A stretch of 51,664 bases of DNA, taken from the NCBI GenBank assembly GCA_025463765.1, contig JAODBC010000028.1, forward strand, positions 1-51,664. The letters run 5' to 3'. Shown here piece after piece: positions 33,683 to 42,306 of the stretch. How positions within the stretch are numbered: position 1 is the first letter of the stretch; every line of letters starts with the position of its first letter. Both the position numbers and the translations under genes were made by a program. The notes below the pieces were generated by a model, which worked only from the letters and a program-made list of their open reading frames with translations, searched no databases and was not told the origin of the DNA. The stretch comes from Subtercola sp. GTDB taxonomy: Bacteria > Actinomycetota > Actinomycetes > Actinomycetales > Microbacteriaceae.

Positions 33683-34192
33683 GTGAGCGAAACACCTGAT
33701 TCGCGGCGGCTGTCTGGCGCACTTGTGTCTGACGGCGAATGGATGCGGGTCAGCCCGAAGTACGTCGCCGTCGAGATCTCCGCGTCGATCATCACCGGCG
33801 TGATTCTCGCGGCCATCAGCGTGTTCTTCATCGTGGTGGTCGGCTGGTGGTTCGGCTGGTGGATGCTGGGGGCTTCGATCGTCATCATGATCGTGTTGCT
33901 CGTTGTGGCGCCCCGGCGGGCCCGCGCGATCGGCTACCAACTTCGCGCCGACGACCTGCTCCTGCGACGGGGCATCATGTTCTTTCGCATCGTTGCGGTG
34001 CCCTACGGTCGCATGCAGCTCATCGACGTGAATCGGGGCCCGCTGGCGCGGGTGCTCGGGCTGAGCGACCTGAAGTTCGTGACCGCCGCCGCTACGACGG
34101 CGGTGTCGATTCCGGGGCTGCCAGAGGCCGACGCCGACGCGCTGCGCGACCGGCTGGTGGCGCTCGCCGAGACCCGGAGGACCGGGCTGTGA
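33683..34192 (+). CDS. PH-domain (bPH2) membrane protein, YdbS-like
   Basis: A 169-aa protein with two TM helices (ISASIITGVILAAISVFFIV and a W-rich GWWMLGASIVIMIVLLVV). A bacterial PH domain follows (YQLRADDLLLRRGIMFFRIVAVPYGRMQLIDVNRGPL in essence, then FVTAAATTAVSIPGLPEADA). Start GTG 33683. It overlaps the next PH protein by GTGA. The pair resembles Bacillus YdbS/YdbT, implicated in protection against secreted antimicrobial compounds; that role here is inference. Confidence 0.88.
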   Translation: MSETPDSRRLSGALVSDGEWMRVSPKYVAVEISASIITGVILAAISVFFIVVVGWWFGWWMLGASIVIMIVLLVVAPRRARAIGYQLRADDLLLRRGIMFFRIVAVPYGRMQLIDVNRGPLARVLGLSDLKFVTAAATTAVSIPGLPEADADALRDRLVALAETRRTGL

Positions 34193-36057
34193 GCGAGCCG
34201 GCGCGGGGGGCGGCGGCCGTGCCTGCCGGGGCGCCCGTAGGCGGGTTGGCAGGCATGCCGCCCTTGCGCTCAGGCGCCGTGCGGCTCGCCGACGGGGAGT
34301 GGCATCGGCTGTACTGGGCCTCGCCGCTGCTCAAGGGCGGCTTCGCACTCATCGCGATTCTGGGCTTCATTCTGGCGAACCTGCGCGAGCGCCTGGTCGA
34401 TCTCTTTCTGCCGTCGAGTCCCGGCCCCGGGCCAGGTAACGGCGGCGCACCGGGGCCGGGTGACGGCGGCGACATCGTTGCGCTCGTGTACGACCACGGG
34501 CAGACCGGCATCGCGCTGCTCATCATCGCCGGCGTGCTCGTCCTCTCGATCGTCGCGTTCTCGGTGGCCTGGCGCATGCACACCTTCCGCATCAGCGCCG
34601 ACGCGGTTCAGGTGCGCAGTGGAATACTCTTTCGCCACAACCGGCAGGCGCGGCTCGACAGGATTCAGGGCATCCACATCACCCGGCCGTTCTTCGCGCG
34701 GCTGTTCGGAGCAGCGAAGATCGAGCTGAGCGTGGCCGGCCAAGACGCGAAGGTCGACCTGGCGTACCTGGGGTCTGGGCAGGTCGACGAGCTGCGGCGC
34801 GAGATCTTGCTTAGGGCATCGGGTGTTCAGGCGCAGGAGGCCGTCGCCGCGGTGGAGGCCGCCTCCACCGCTCCCGGCCTCGTCAACCGGCGGGTGCACG
34901 AGCTGCTCGCGCCCGAGCTCGACCCCGACGCCGCGCCGCCGGAGTCGGTGGTGAAAATACCCCCACTGCGCCTGCTCGGGTCGCTGGTGCTGAGTGAGTT
35001 CACGGTGTTTCTGCTGCTCGTGGTGGCGGCGCTCATCCTGTCGTCGACGTGGGTGCACCACGCCCTCGTGCTCGTCTTGCTGCTGCCGAGCCTGCTCGGT
35101 TCGCTGGGATTCTACGTGCGGCGCTTCACGAAGGCGGCGCGGTATTCGATCGCGGCCACTCCCGACGGAGTGCGCGTCGGCTTCGGGCTGCTCACGACCA
35201 GCAACGACACGCTGCCGCCGGGTCGCATCCACGCCCTCGAGGTCACGCAGCCGATTCTGTGGCGTCCGTTCGGGTGGTGGATGATCCGCATCAACCGTGC
35301 CGGGCACGCCTCGTCTCACGGGTCGGCCGGGCAGCATCACACGTTGTTGCTGCCGGTCGGGCGGGCATCCGATGTGTCGACGGTGCTCTCACTGGTGCTT
35401 CCCGGTTTGGGCGGGGCCGAGACGCGGGCTCTCGTGGTCGGTGGGCTCTCGGCGTCGCACGGTGCCGGTTTCGCCGATGCTCCGCTGCGGGCCGTTGTGC
35501 TTCGCCCGTTCTCCTGGCGGCGCACCGGATACGCGACCACGCCCGACGCGGTGCTGCTGCGGTCGGGGTTCTTCTGGCGACGGCTCATGGTGGTGCCGCT
35601 GGCCCGGTTGCAGAGCCTGCACGTGGCGCAGGGGCCGGTGAGGCGGATGCTCGGACTCGCTGCCTTGCACTTCAATACCATCGCCGGGCCCGTGCGGGCC
35701 AGTCTGGGCGTCATCGATCGCGGGCTCGCCGTCTCGGCGTTCGAATCGCTGTCGGCCGCGACGGTCGCAGCTGCCGCCGCTGACGGCTCGCACCGCTGGG
35801 CGGCGCCCGCGTCTGCGAGGCCGCCGCACGTCGTGGCGGCGGAGGCCGTGGCGGCGCACGCTCTGGCGGCGGAGGTCGCTGGCGGAGCGACTGGAGCAAG
35901 CGGAGCAAGCGGAGCGACCGGAGCAAGCGGAGCGACGGGAGCAAGCGGACCGATCGAAGCGACCGGAACGACCGAAACGACGGATTCAGCCGGTCGCGTC
36001 GAGGGCCCCGGCGGGCTGCATGGCGCTCCGCTGGCGCGGGTGGGGCGGCACGCATGA
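34189..36057 (+). CDS. PH-domain (bPH2) membrane protein, YdbT-like
   Basis: A 622-aa protein with three bPH2 domains separated by TM pairs. The domains are at about 145-215 (FRISADAVQVRSGILFRHNR), 325-390 (YSIAATPDGVRVGFGLLTTS) and 440-520 (YATTPDAVLLRSGFFWRRLM). Hydrophobic segments are near 45-70, 105-130 and 265-310. A Gly/Pro-rich loop (PGPGPGNGGAPGPGDGG) follows the first TM, and the tail carries a Gly-Ala-Ser/Thr repeat. GTG 34189 is coupled to the upstream gene. Partner of the preceding YdbS-like protein. Confidence 0.88.
   Translation: MSEPARGAAAVPAGAPVGGLAGMPPLRSGAVRLADGEWHRLYWASPLLKGGFALIAILGFILANLRERLVDLFLPSSPGPGPGNGGAPGPGDGGDIVALVYDHGQTGIALLIIAGVLVLSIVAFSVAWRMHTFRISADAVQVRSGILFRHNRQARLDRIQGIHITRPFFARLFGAAKIELSVAGQDAKVDLAYLGSGQVDELRREILLRASGVQAQEAVAAVEAASTAPGLVNRRVHELLAPELDPDAAPPESVVKIPPLRLLGSLVLSEFTVFLLLVVAALILSSTWVHHALVLVLLLPSLLGSLGFYVRRFTKAARYSIAATPDGVRVGFGLLTTSNDTLPPGRIHALEVTQPILWRPFGWWMIRINRAGHASSHGSAGQHHTLLLPVGRASDVSTVLSLVLPGLGGAETRALVVGGLSASHGAGFADAPLRAVVLRPFSWRRTGYATTPDAVLLRSGFFWRRLMVVPLARLQSLHVAQGPVRRMLGLAALHFNTIAGPVRASLGVIDRGLAVSAFESLSAATVAAAAADGSHRWAAPASARPPHVVAAEAVAAHALAAEVAGGATGASGASGATGASGATGASGPIEATGTTETTDSAGRVEGPGGLHGAPLARVGRHA
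35884..35955 (+). repeat. Eight 9-bp tandem repeats in the PH-protein tail
   Basis: Units of GGAGCAAGC or GGAGCGACN encode (Gly-Ala-Ser/Thr)n. The ninefold period keeps the frame when copies change. Confidence 0.9.
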
Positions 36058-36869
36058 GTGGGCAGCAGCCGATCGGGCAACAGCCACTCGGAGCGCGGCC
36101 CGCGCAGCAGAAGTCGGGGCGGCTCGGAATCGGCATCATCGGTGCCGGGCGCGTGGGGCCGGTCTTGGGTGCCGCGCTCGCGGGAGCCGGCCACGCGATC
36201 GTCGGGGTCGCGGCCGTGTCGCAAGCCAGTCGGGAGCGTGCAGAGGTGATGCTTCCGGGGGCCCCGATCCTCGACATTCCCTCGCTCATCGAACGCAGCG
36301 AACTCGTGCTGATCGCCGTGCCGTCGGGGGAGCTCGCGGCGCTCGTCGAGGGGCTGGCGGCGACCGGCGCGTGGCAGCCCGGTCAGCTCGTAGTGCACAC
36401 GGCGCCGGGGTTCGGAATCGGGGTGCTCACCCCGGCGCTCGCAGCCGGTGCGATTCCGCTCGCGCTTCACCCCGCGATGGCGTTCACGGGGTCGAGCATC
36501 GACGTCGCGCGGCTCGCCGGAACGTATTTCGCCGTCACGGCGCCGGCGCCCGTGCTGCCGATCGGGCAGGCGCTCGTCGTGGAGATGGGTGGAGAGCCCG
36601 TCGTGATCGCGGAGCGCGACCGGGCGGCCTACGCCGAAGCCATCGAGACCGCCACGACCTTCTCGACGGCCATCGTCGACCAGGCCACGGGCATCCTGAG
36701 CTCCATCGGCGTGCCGTCGCCCGGCCGCGTACTCGCCCCGCTCGTGCGGTCTTCGGTCGAGAACGCCCTGCAGCGGGCATCCGCCGCCGACGACCCCTTC
36801 GGCCTCGGCCCCGACGATCTCGGCCCCGACGCTTTCGGACTCGGCCGCCAACTGCCGCCTGGCGCGTGA
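36054..36869 (+). CDS. Rossmann-fold / DUF2520 oxidoreductase-like protein
   Basis: A 271-aa protein. The NAD(P)-binding segment IGIIGAGRVGPVLGAALAGAGH is at about residues 25-46. A second strand with VLIAVPSGELAALVEGL follows, then HTAPGFGIGVLTPALAAGAIPLALHPAMAFTG and the DUF2520 helical domain (VSSVENALQRASA end). It starts at ATG 36054 with a 4-bp overlap and is next to panC. Members of this family resemble ketopantoate reductase, so a pantothenate-pathway role is plausible but unproven. The tail has a small G-P-D-D-L-G-P-D repeat. Confidence 0.85.
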   Translation: MSGQQPIGQQPLGARPAQQKSGRLGIGIIGAGRVGPVLGAALAGAGHAIVGVAAVSQASRERAEVMLPGAPILDIPSLIERSELVLIAVPSGELAALVEGLAATGAWQPGQLVVHTAPGFGIGVLTPALAAGAIPLALHPAMAFTGSSIDVARLAGTYFAVTAPAPVLPIGQALVVEMGGEPVVIAERDRAAYAEAIETATTFSTAIVDQATGILSSIGVPSPGRVLAPLVRSSVENALQRASAADDPFGLGPDDLGPDAFGLGRQLPPGA

Positions 36870-36876
36870 CCCCACA

Positions 36877-36942
36877 CCAATCGAGAGGGCGATTTGTTTC
36901 CCCTGATGTCGGGTTTTGGAGGGTAATCGCCTTCTCGATTGG
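36877..36942. repeat. Long inverted repeat before panC
   Basis: Arms 36877-36894 (CCAATCGAGAGGGCGATT) and 36925-36942 pair over 18 positions with one wobble. The 30-nt loop contains CCCCT and AGGG, which can pair inside. There is no T-run on either side. It lies 7 bp after the DUF2520 gene. Confidence 0.85.
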
Positions 36943-37112
36943 CGGGGAGCGGGGAAAGAAGCGGGTGAGCAGCGAGTAACATCGGGTGGTGCGGCGTGCT
37001 GGCCGCGGTGCCGGATTCCCGGTAGCGACCCGGCACGCTCGACCCGAACGTGAGTCCGCTCGACGCAGCGGCCCGCGAAGCAATGAGTGCTTCGCGCAGA
37101 GAAGGAGAACCC

Positions 37113-38135
37113 GTGCCGACACTCGCTGTCACGATCGCCGACGTGCGCGCCCAGATCGCCCGCGCCAAGCGCAACGCTCAGGATGCCCGTGCGGTCGTCG
37201 GGGCGGATTTCGGTGTCGAGGGGCTCACCGAAGCGCCAGGGGCGGAGGGCGAGCGCGGGGCGCTGACCCGGGCATCCGATGGCCCTGTGCGCGTCGCGCT
37301 CGTGCCGACGATGGGGGCATTGCACGCCGGGCACCTCGCGCTGCTCGCCCGTGCTCGGGAGATCGCCGATGTCGTGGTCGTGTCGATCTTCGTCAACCCA
37401 CTGCAGTTCAATGAGGCCGAAGACCTCGAGCGGTACCCGCGTGACGTCGAGGCCGACCTCGCCACGATCTCCGCCGCCATCGCGGCACCGCCCCACGCCG
37501 CCGCTACCAGCACCGACGCCGCCGCTCCCGTTACCAGCGCCGCCCCAGTCATCGTGTTCGCCCCGAGCGTGGCCGAGATGTACCCCGACGGCAAGACCCA
37601 GACCAAGGTCTCCGCCGGCAACGTGGGCAACTTGCTCGAAGGTCGCAGCCGCGCCGGGCACTTCGACGGCGTGCTCGTCGTGGTGAACAAGCTGCTCAAC
37701 ATCGTGCAGCCCGACGCGGTGCTGTTCGGCCAGAAAGATGCCCAGCAGGTTTTCGTGGTGAGCCGCATGGTCGCCGACCTGAACATTCCGGTGACCGTCG
37801 AGGTCGTCGAGACCGTGCGCGAAGACGACGGACTCGCTCTCTCGAGCCGCAACCGCTTTCTCGACGAGCGCGAACGCCTCGCCGCCCGGGTGCTCTCGCA
37901 CACGCTCGAGGCCGCCGATTCGGCCGCCGATGCAGGAATCGACGCCGTCATCGCCGCCGCCCAGTCGGCCAGCATGGGCGAACCGCTCGTCGACCTCGAG
38001 TACCTCGCCGTGGTGAACCCCACGACCTTCCTTCCCGTCGACGACGGCTACCACGGCAAGGCCATCGTTCTCGTCGCCGCTCGCGTCGGCTCCACCCGTC
38101 TCATCGACAACGAAACCGTCTACCTCGGCGGCTGA
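37113..38135 (+). CDS. panC: Pantothenate synthetase
   Basis: A 340-aa enzyme that condenses pantoate with beta-alanine using ATP. The HIGH-type motif is in PTMGALHAGHLALL, followed by VVSIFVNPLQFNEAEDLERYPR, NKLLNIVQPDAVLFGQKDAQQ and LALSSRNRFLDERER (KMSKS-equivalent). Two features lengthen it: an N-terminal extension of about 60 residues and an Ala/Thr-rich insert (PHAAATSTDAAAPVTSAAP). GTG 37113 is preceded by GAAGGAG at 8-nt spacing, which decides the start over 37050. Confidence 0.95.
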   Translation: MPTLAVTIADVRAQIARAKRNAQDARAVVGADFGVEGLTEAPGAEGERGALTRASDGPVRVALVPTMGALHAGHLALLARAREIADVVVVSIFVNPLQFNEAEDLERYPRDVEADLATISAAIAAPPHAAATSTDAAAPVTSAAPVIVFAPSVAEMYPDGKTQTKVSAGNVGNLLEGRSRAGHFDGVLVVVNKLLNIVQPDAVLFGQKDAQQVFVVSRMVADLNIPVTVEVVETVREDDGLALSSRNRFLDERERLAARVLSHTLEAADSAADAGIDAVIAAAQSASMGEPLVDLEYLAVVNPTTFLPVDDGYHGKAIVLVAARVGSTRLIDNETVYLGG

Positions 38136-38145
38136 CGCCCTCGGC

Positions 38146-38358
38146 CTACGACGAAGGTATGGCTCCGGCGAGAATCCACACCTCGCGTTCCTCGGAAGTC
38201 ACCGCCGAATAGCGAGTGCCATCTAACGATGAGGCGACGAATTCGGGCCAATCCACAAATCGCGGGTCGTCGATGATCGTGGTCTCCTGTGAAAGCTGAA
38301 GAGCGACCCAAGGCTCTCGCAGAAGGCCGATTCCGTGCGCGCGGATCAGCACCCGCAT
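38146..38358 (-). CDS. Small uncharacterised protein
   Basis: A 70-aa open frame in the panC-lysS gap, on the opposite strand: MRVLIRAHGIGLLREPWVAL, then a central segment with TTIIDDPRFVDWPEF and a TSEEREVWILAGAIP end. The composition is protein-like rather than repeat-like. There is no signal peptide or TM segment. Its start (ATG 38358, or GTG 38367) abuts the inverted repeat at 38359-38424, which would lie in its leader. I do not recognise it, and it may not be expressed. Confidence 0.4.
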   Translation of the reverse strand: MRVLIRAHGIGLLREPWVALQLSQETTIIDDPRFVDWPEFVASSLDGTRYSAVTSEEREVWILAGAIPSS

Positions 38359-38424
38359 CCATTCCACTTTGCGAAAGGGCCCCCAAAAAGCGGTTCTTAG
38401 GGCTCTTTTCGCAAAGTGGAATGG
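38359..38424. repeat. Long inverted repeat between the small gene and lysS
   Basis: Arms 38359-38376 (CCATTCCACTTTGCGAAA) and 38407-38424 are exact reverse complements over 18 bp. An inner partial pairing GGGCCC/GGGCTC lies around a loop containing CCAAAAAG. TTTT lies inside the right arm. Confidence 0.88.
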
Positions 38425-38499
38425 GCGCGGGCAAGGGGGCGAGCCTGCCCGGAGGCCGGCTCGCGTAAACTTGGGGCGACTTCAAGGAGTACCCGCCGC

Positions 38500-40131
38500 A
38501 TGAGCAGCAACCCCGAACATCCCACTACGCCCGCCGGGCCCACCGCCGGGCATCCGTTCGCGCAGCCGCCGGCGAATGCCGAGCTGAGTGAGGCCGCTCG
38601 TGCGGCCGAGGCGACGGCCGCCGACGCCGCCGCCGAAGAGCGCGCCGCCGAAGAAGCCGCAGAAGCCGCCGCCGCGAACGAGCAGCAGGTCATTCGCATG
38701 GCCAAGCGCGAGCGGATGCTCGAAACCGGGCTCGAAGCGTACCCGGTGAGTGTGCCGGTGACCACCACGATTCCTGCCGTGCGTGAGAAGTGGGGTCACC
38801 TCGCAGCAGACGAGGTCTCGGGCGAGACGGTCGGCGTCGCCGGTCGCGTGGTTCACCTGCGCAATACCGGAAAGCTGTGCTTCGTGTCGCTGCAGTCGGG
38901 CGACGGCACGCGCATCCAGGCCATGGTCTCGCTGGCGGCTGTCGGCGAGCAGTCGCTGGCCGCCTTCAAGGAGTTCGTCGACCTCGGCGACCACCTCTTC
39001 GTGAGCGGCGAGGTCATCTCGTCACGGCGGGGTGAGCTGAGCGTCATGGTCGCCGACTGGCAGATCGCCTCGAAGGCGCTGCTGCCGCTGCCGAACCTGC
39101 ACTCCGAGCTCAGCGAAGAGACGCGCATGCGCAGCCGCTACCTCGACCTGATCGTGCGCGACGAGGCTCGCGTGATGGTGCGCACCCGTGCCGCGGCGGT
39201 GGCGAGCATGCGCAAGACCTTCGCCGACCGTGCCTTCATCGAAATCGAAACGCCCATGCTGCAGACCATGCACGGCGGCGCTTCGGCCCGCCCGTTCTCG
39301 ACGCACAGCAACGCATTCGACACCGAGCTCTACCTGCGCATCGCGCCCGAACTGTTCTTGAAGCGCGCCGTGGTCGGCGGAATCGACCGCGTGTTCGAGA
39401 TCAACCGCAACTTTCGCAACGAGGGCGCCGACTCGACGCACAGCCCCGAGTTCGCGATGCTCGAGGCCTACGAGGCGTATGGCGACTACAACACGATGGC
39501 CGAGTTGACGCAGACGCTCATTCAGAACGCCGCTCTCGAGGTAGCCGGGTCGCACGTCGTGACCTGGGCCGACGGCACCGAGTACGACCTCGGCGGCGAC
39601 TGGGATCGCATCAGCATGTACGAGTCGCTGAGCGAGGCCGCGGGCATCGTCATCACGCCCGAGACCGGCACCGACGAACTGAAGGCGCTCGCCGAGGCCG
39701 AGGGCCTCGAGGTGCACCTGGCCAACCACGGCAAGTACGTCGAAGAGCTCTGGGAGCACTTCGTAAAGGGCGACCTGGTGCGGCCGACCTTCGTGATGGA
39801 CTTTCCCGTCGAGACCAGCCCTCTCACGAGGGCGCACCGCTCGATTCCGGGTGTCGTCGAGAAGTGGGATCTCTACATTCGCGGGTTCGAACTCGCGACG
39901 GCGTATTCCGAGCTGGTCGATCCGGTCATCCAGCGCGAGCGCTTCATCGAGCAGGCGCGCCTCGGCGCGGCCGGAGACGACGAGGCCATGCGCCTCGACG
40001 AAGACTTCTTGCGGGCGCTCGAATTCGGCATGCCGCCCTCGGGCGGTCTCGGCATGGGCATCGACCGGCTGCTGATGGCACTCACCGGGCTCGGCATTCG
40101 CGAGACCATTCTCTTTCCGTTGGTGAAGTAA
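38500..40131 (+). CDS. lysS: Lysyl-tRNA synthetase (class II)
   Basis: A 543-aa class IIb synthetase. The OB-fold anticodon-binding domain is at about 85-190 ([20 protein letters not shown]). The catalytic domain has motif 1 ([20 protein letters not shown]), motif 2 ([20 protein letters not shown]) and motif 3 ([15 protein letters not shown]). A 60-residue Ala/Glu-rich, probably coiled-coil extension precedes the usual start. ATG 38500 follows AAGGAG at 10-nt spacing. Confidence 0.97.
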   Translation: MSSNPEHPTTPAGPTAGHPFAQPPANAELSEAARAAEATAADAAAEERAAEEAAEAAAANEQQVIRMAKRERMLETGLEAYPVSVPVTTTIPAVREKWGHLAADEVSGETVGVAGRVVHLRNTGKLCFVSLQSGDGTRIQAMVSLAAVGEQSLAAFKEFVDLGDHLFVSGEVISSRRGELSVMVADWQIASKALLPLPNLHSELSEETRMRSRYLDLIVRDEARVMVRTRAAAVASMRKTFADRAFIEIETPMLQTMHGGASARPFSTHSNAFDTELYLRIAPELFLKRAVVGGIDRVFEINRNFRNEGADSTHSPEFAMLEAYEAYGDYNTMAELTQTLIQNAALEVAGSHVVTWADGTEYDLGGDWDRISMYESLSEAAGIVITPETGTDELKALAEAEGLEVHLANHGKYVEELWEHFVKGDLVRPTFVMDFPVETSPLTRAHRSIPGVVEKWDLYIRGFELATAYSELVDPVIQRERFIEQARLGAAGDDEAMRLDEDFLRALEFGMPPSGGLGMGIDRLLMALTGLGIRETILFPLVK

Positions 40132-40313
40132 TGAGTTTCTTCGGGCTGGGCGGCCCTCCCGATGACGGTGGCATCGAGAAGACGCCAGAAGAGAAAGAAG
40201 CCGAAGAGAAGCAGAAACGCCAGCGCCTCGTCGCCGCGCGCCTCATCGTGGCGGGCGTGGGCCTGACGTTTCTCATCGTGGGCTTTGTGGACTTCATCAC
40301 GAAGTCGCACTGA
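40131..40313 (+). CDS. Small single-TM membrane protein
   Basis: A 60-aa protein starting at an ATG that overlaps the lysS stop (TAATG), so it is translationally coupled. A Gly/Pro N-terminus is followed by a highly charged helix (EKTPEEKEAEEKQKRQRLVA) and one TM helix (ARLIVAGVGLTFLIVGFVDF). The function is unknown. Confidence 0.65.
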   Translation: MSFFGLGGPPDDGGIEKTPEEKEAEEKQKRQRLVAARLIVAGVGLTFLIVGFVDFITKSH

Positions 40314-40385
40314 GGCCGGGTGTGGAACCGTGCAGCCGTCAACCTGACGACGGCTCGCGGATGATCGGCGTAAGATCGACGCATC

Positions 40386-40541
40386 ATGGACTTCTGGGCT
40401 GATTTCTCCGCGCTGTTTCCGATGATCGCGGTCGGGCTGCTCTTCTGGTTCATCATGCGCTCGGTGTTTCGTGCCGATAATACCGAACGCAAGGTGCTCG
40501 CGAAGTACGAGGCCGAAGAACGCGCGAAGCGCGGGCTGTAA
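40386..40541 (+). CDS. 51-aa single-TM protein
   Basis: A 51-aa open frame starting ATG-GAC-TTC: MDFWADFSALFPMIAVGLLF, then WFIMRSVFRADNTERKVLAK and YEAEERAKRGL. It has one TM helix, then a basic/acidic amphipathic helix, a layout common for small actinobacterial membrane proteins near lysS. There is no strong ribosome site (GTAAGATCGACGC upstream). It probably belongs with the preceding small gene. Confidence 0.6.
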   Translation: MDFWADFSALFPMIAVGLLFWFIMRSVFRADNTERKVLAKYEAEERAKRGL

Positions 40542-40710
40542 TATCGTGCAAGCCGGTCCCCGCCCGGCCTGCGCAAAAGCTCGGGGGCGCCGGCCGTGAG
40601 CGCGAACGCTCGTGTGCGGCCTGTGACCCGCCTATGAGGCGATACGGTTGAGAGTGGTGTGTTGTGCGCCGCCGCTCCTGCGGCGCACTGTGTCGTAGCG
40701 TCAACGGAAG

Positions 40711-42192
40711 GTGCAGCCCATCGACGGGTCTGAGATGGTTGCCATCGTCATCGTTGTGCTTTTTCTGTTCGATCTCGGCGTGCGAATCACCGCCATCATC
40801 GTCGTGCCGCGAAACCGGCGCCCCAGCTCGGCGATGGCCTGGCTGCTCGCCATCTTCTTGATTCCGTACCTCGGCCTCATCGTCTTTCTCATCATCGGCA
40901 GTTACAAGCTGCCGAAGAAGCGGCGCGACAAGCAGCAGGCGATCAACGACTTCATCATCGAGACCACCGAGGGTATCGATCAGGTGTCGAACGATCATCC
41001 GTGGCCCGCGTGGTTGCGCTCGGTGGTCGAGCTCAACCGCCGGCTCGGGGCGATGCCACTGGTCGGCGGCAATAAGGCGAGGTTGATCGGCGATTACGCG
41101 CAATCCATCGCCGAGATGACGGCCGACGTGAACACGGCGACGCGGTTCGTGCACTGCGAGTTCTACATCATGTCGTACGACACGGTGACGGCCCTTTTCT
41201 TCGATGCGCTCGAGAAGGCCGTGCTGCGCGGGGTCACGGTGCGCGTGCTGCTCGACCACGTGGCATCCATTCGGTCACCCGGACACCGCAAGACCGTTCG
41301 GCAGCTGAAGAAGATCGGCGTGAGCTGGAACTTCATGATTCCGGTGCAGCCGCTGAAGGGCAAGTGGCAGCGGCCCGACCTGCGCAACCACCGCAAAGTG
41401 CTCGTGATCGACGGGCGCATCGGCTACATGGGGTCGCAGAACATGATCGACCGCAGCTACAACAAGCGCGCGAACAAGCGCCGCGGGCTGCAGTGGAAAG
41501 ACATCATGACGCGGGTGCAGGGCCCCATCGTGAACGGTCTCAACGCCATCTTCATCACCGACTGGTACAGCGAGACCAACGAGCTTCTGGTGCGGGAGAC
41601 CGAGGCGATCACACCCGGCGTGGTATTCGAGAGCGAAGACGCGCTCGACTGCCAGGTGGTGCCGAGCGGGCCGGGGTTCGACGGTGAGAACAACCTGCGG
41701 CTGTTCTTGGCGCTGCTCTACTACGCGCAAGAGCGCATCATCATCACGTCGCCGTACTTCGTGCCCGACGACTCCATGCTCTACGCCATAACGACCGCCA
41801 CGCAGCGCGGGGTCGAGGTGCAGTTGTTCGTATCGGAGATCGGCGACCAGGCACTGGTCTACCACGCGCAGCGCTCGTACTACGAGGCGCTGCTTCGCGC
41901 CGGTGTGCAGATCTGGATGTACAAGGCCCCGTACATTCTGCACGCCAAGCACTTCACTATCGACGACGACGTGGCGGTCATCGGGTCGAGCAACATGGAC
42001 ATCCGCTCGTTCAGCCTCAACATGGAGGTGTCGATGATGGTTCGCGGGGCATCCTTCGTGCGCGACCTGCGCGTGGTCGAAGACGGCTACCGCGCCCAAA
42101 GCCGCGAGCTCACCCTCGCCGAGTGGGAGCGCCAGCCGCTTCGCTCGACCATTCTCGACAACCTCGCGCGCCTCACCTCCGGCCTGCAGTAA
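40711..42192 (+). CDS. cls: Cardiolipin synthase (phospholipase D family)
   Basis: A 493-aa membrane enzyme making cardiolipin from phosphatidylglycerol. Two N-terminal TM segments (MVAIVIVVLFLFDLGVRITA, AMAWLLAIFLIPYLGLIVFL) precede two PLD domains, each with an HKD motif: NHRKVLVIDGRIGYMGSQN and LHAKHFTIDDDVAVIGSSN. The start is GTG 40711, directly after GGAAG; ATG 40735 is an alternative. A 9-bp GC hairpin (40664-40688) lies upstream. It ends at a nested hairpin before the convergent pirin gene. Confidence 0.93.
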   Translation: MQPIDGSEMVAIVIVVLFLFDLGVRITAIIVVPRNRRPSSAMAWLLAIFLIPYLGLIVFLIIGSYKLPKKRRDKQQAINDFIIETTEGIDQVSNDHPWPAWLRSVVELNRRLGAMPLVGGNKARLIGDYAQSIAEMTADVNTATRFVHCEFYIMSYDTVTALFFDALEKAVLRGVTVRVLLDHVASIRSPGHRKTVRQLKKIGVSWNFMIPVQPLKGKWQRPDLRNHRKVLVIDGRIGYMGSQNMIDRSYNKRANKRRGLQWKDIMTRVQGPIVNGLNAIFITDWYSETNELLVRETEAITPGVVFESEDALDCQVVPSGPGFDGENNLRLFLALLYYAQERIIITSPYFVPDDSMLYAITTATQRGVEVQLFVSEIGDQALVYHAQRSYYEALLRAGVQIWMYKAPYILHAKHFTIDDDVAVIGSSNMDIRSFSLNMEVSMMVRGASFVRDLRVVEDGYRAQSRELTLAEWERQPLRSTILDNLARLTSGLQ

Positions 42193-42231
42193 ACGCTCAG
42201 GGCCCCGCGCCGATCTCGCGACTTCCCCGAT

Positions 42232-42301
42232 GACGCGTGGGGGTTGCGCACATGCACCTCCAGCGCGTCGCGAAGGTGCTTTTGTGCAACCCTCACGCGT
42301 C
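42232..42301. terminator. Nested double hairpin between cls and pirin genes
   Basis: Outer arms 42232-42247 (GACGCGTGGGGGTTGC) and 42286-42301 pair over 16 positions with one wobble. Inside, GCACCT (42254-42259) pairs with AGGTGC (42274-42279), followed by TTTTGT on the plus strand. The inner stem looks like a cls terminator. Confidence 0.75.
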
Positions 42302-42306
42302 GCCGG

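Noticed and set aside
36870..37112. Riboswitch upstream of panC
   Set aside because: Only a simple long hairpin is visible; no known riboswitch core or covariation can be claimed from one sequence.
35337..38054. A 905-codon open frame on the minus strand
   Set aside because: It is antisense to the PH-domain, DUF2520 and panC genes, is Arg/Gly/His-rich, and has no domain signature; open frames of this kind come from high GC third positions.
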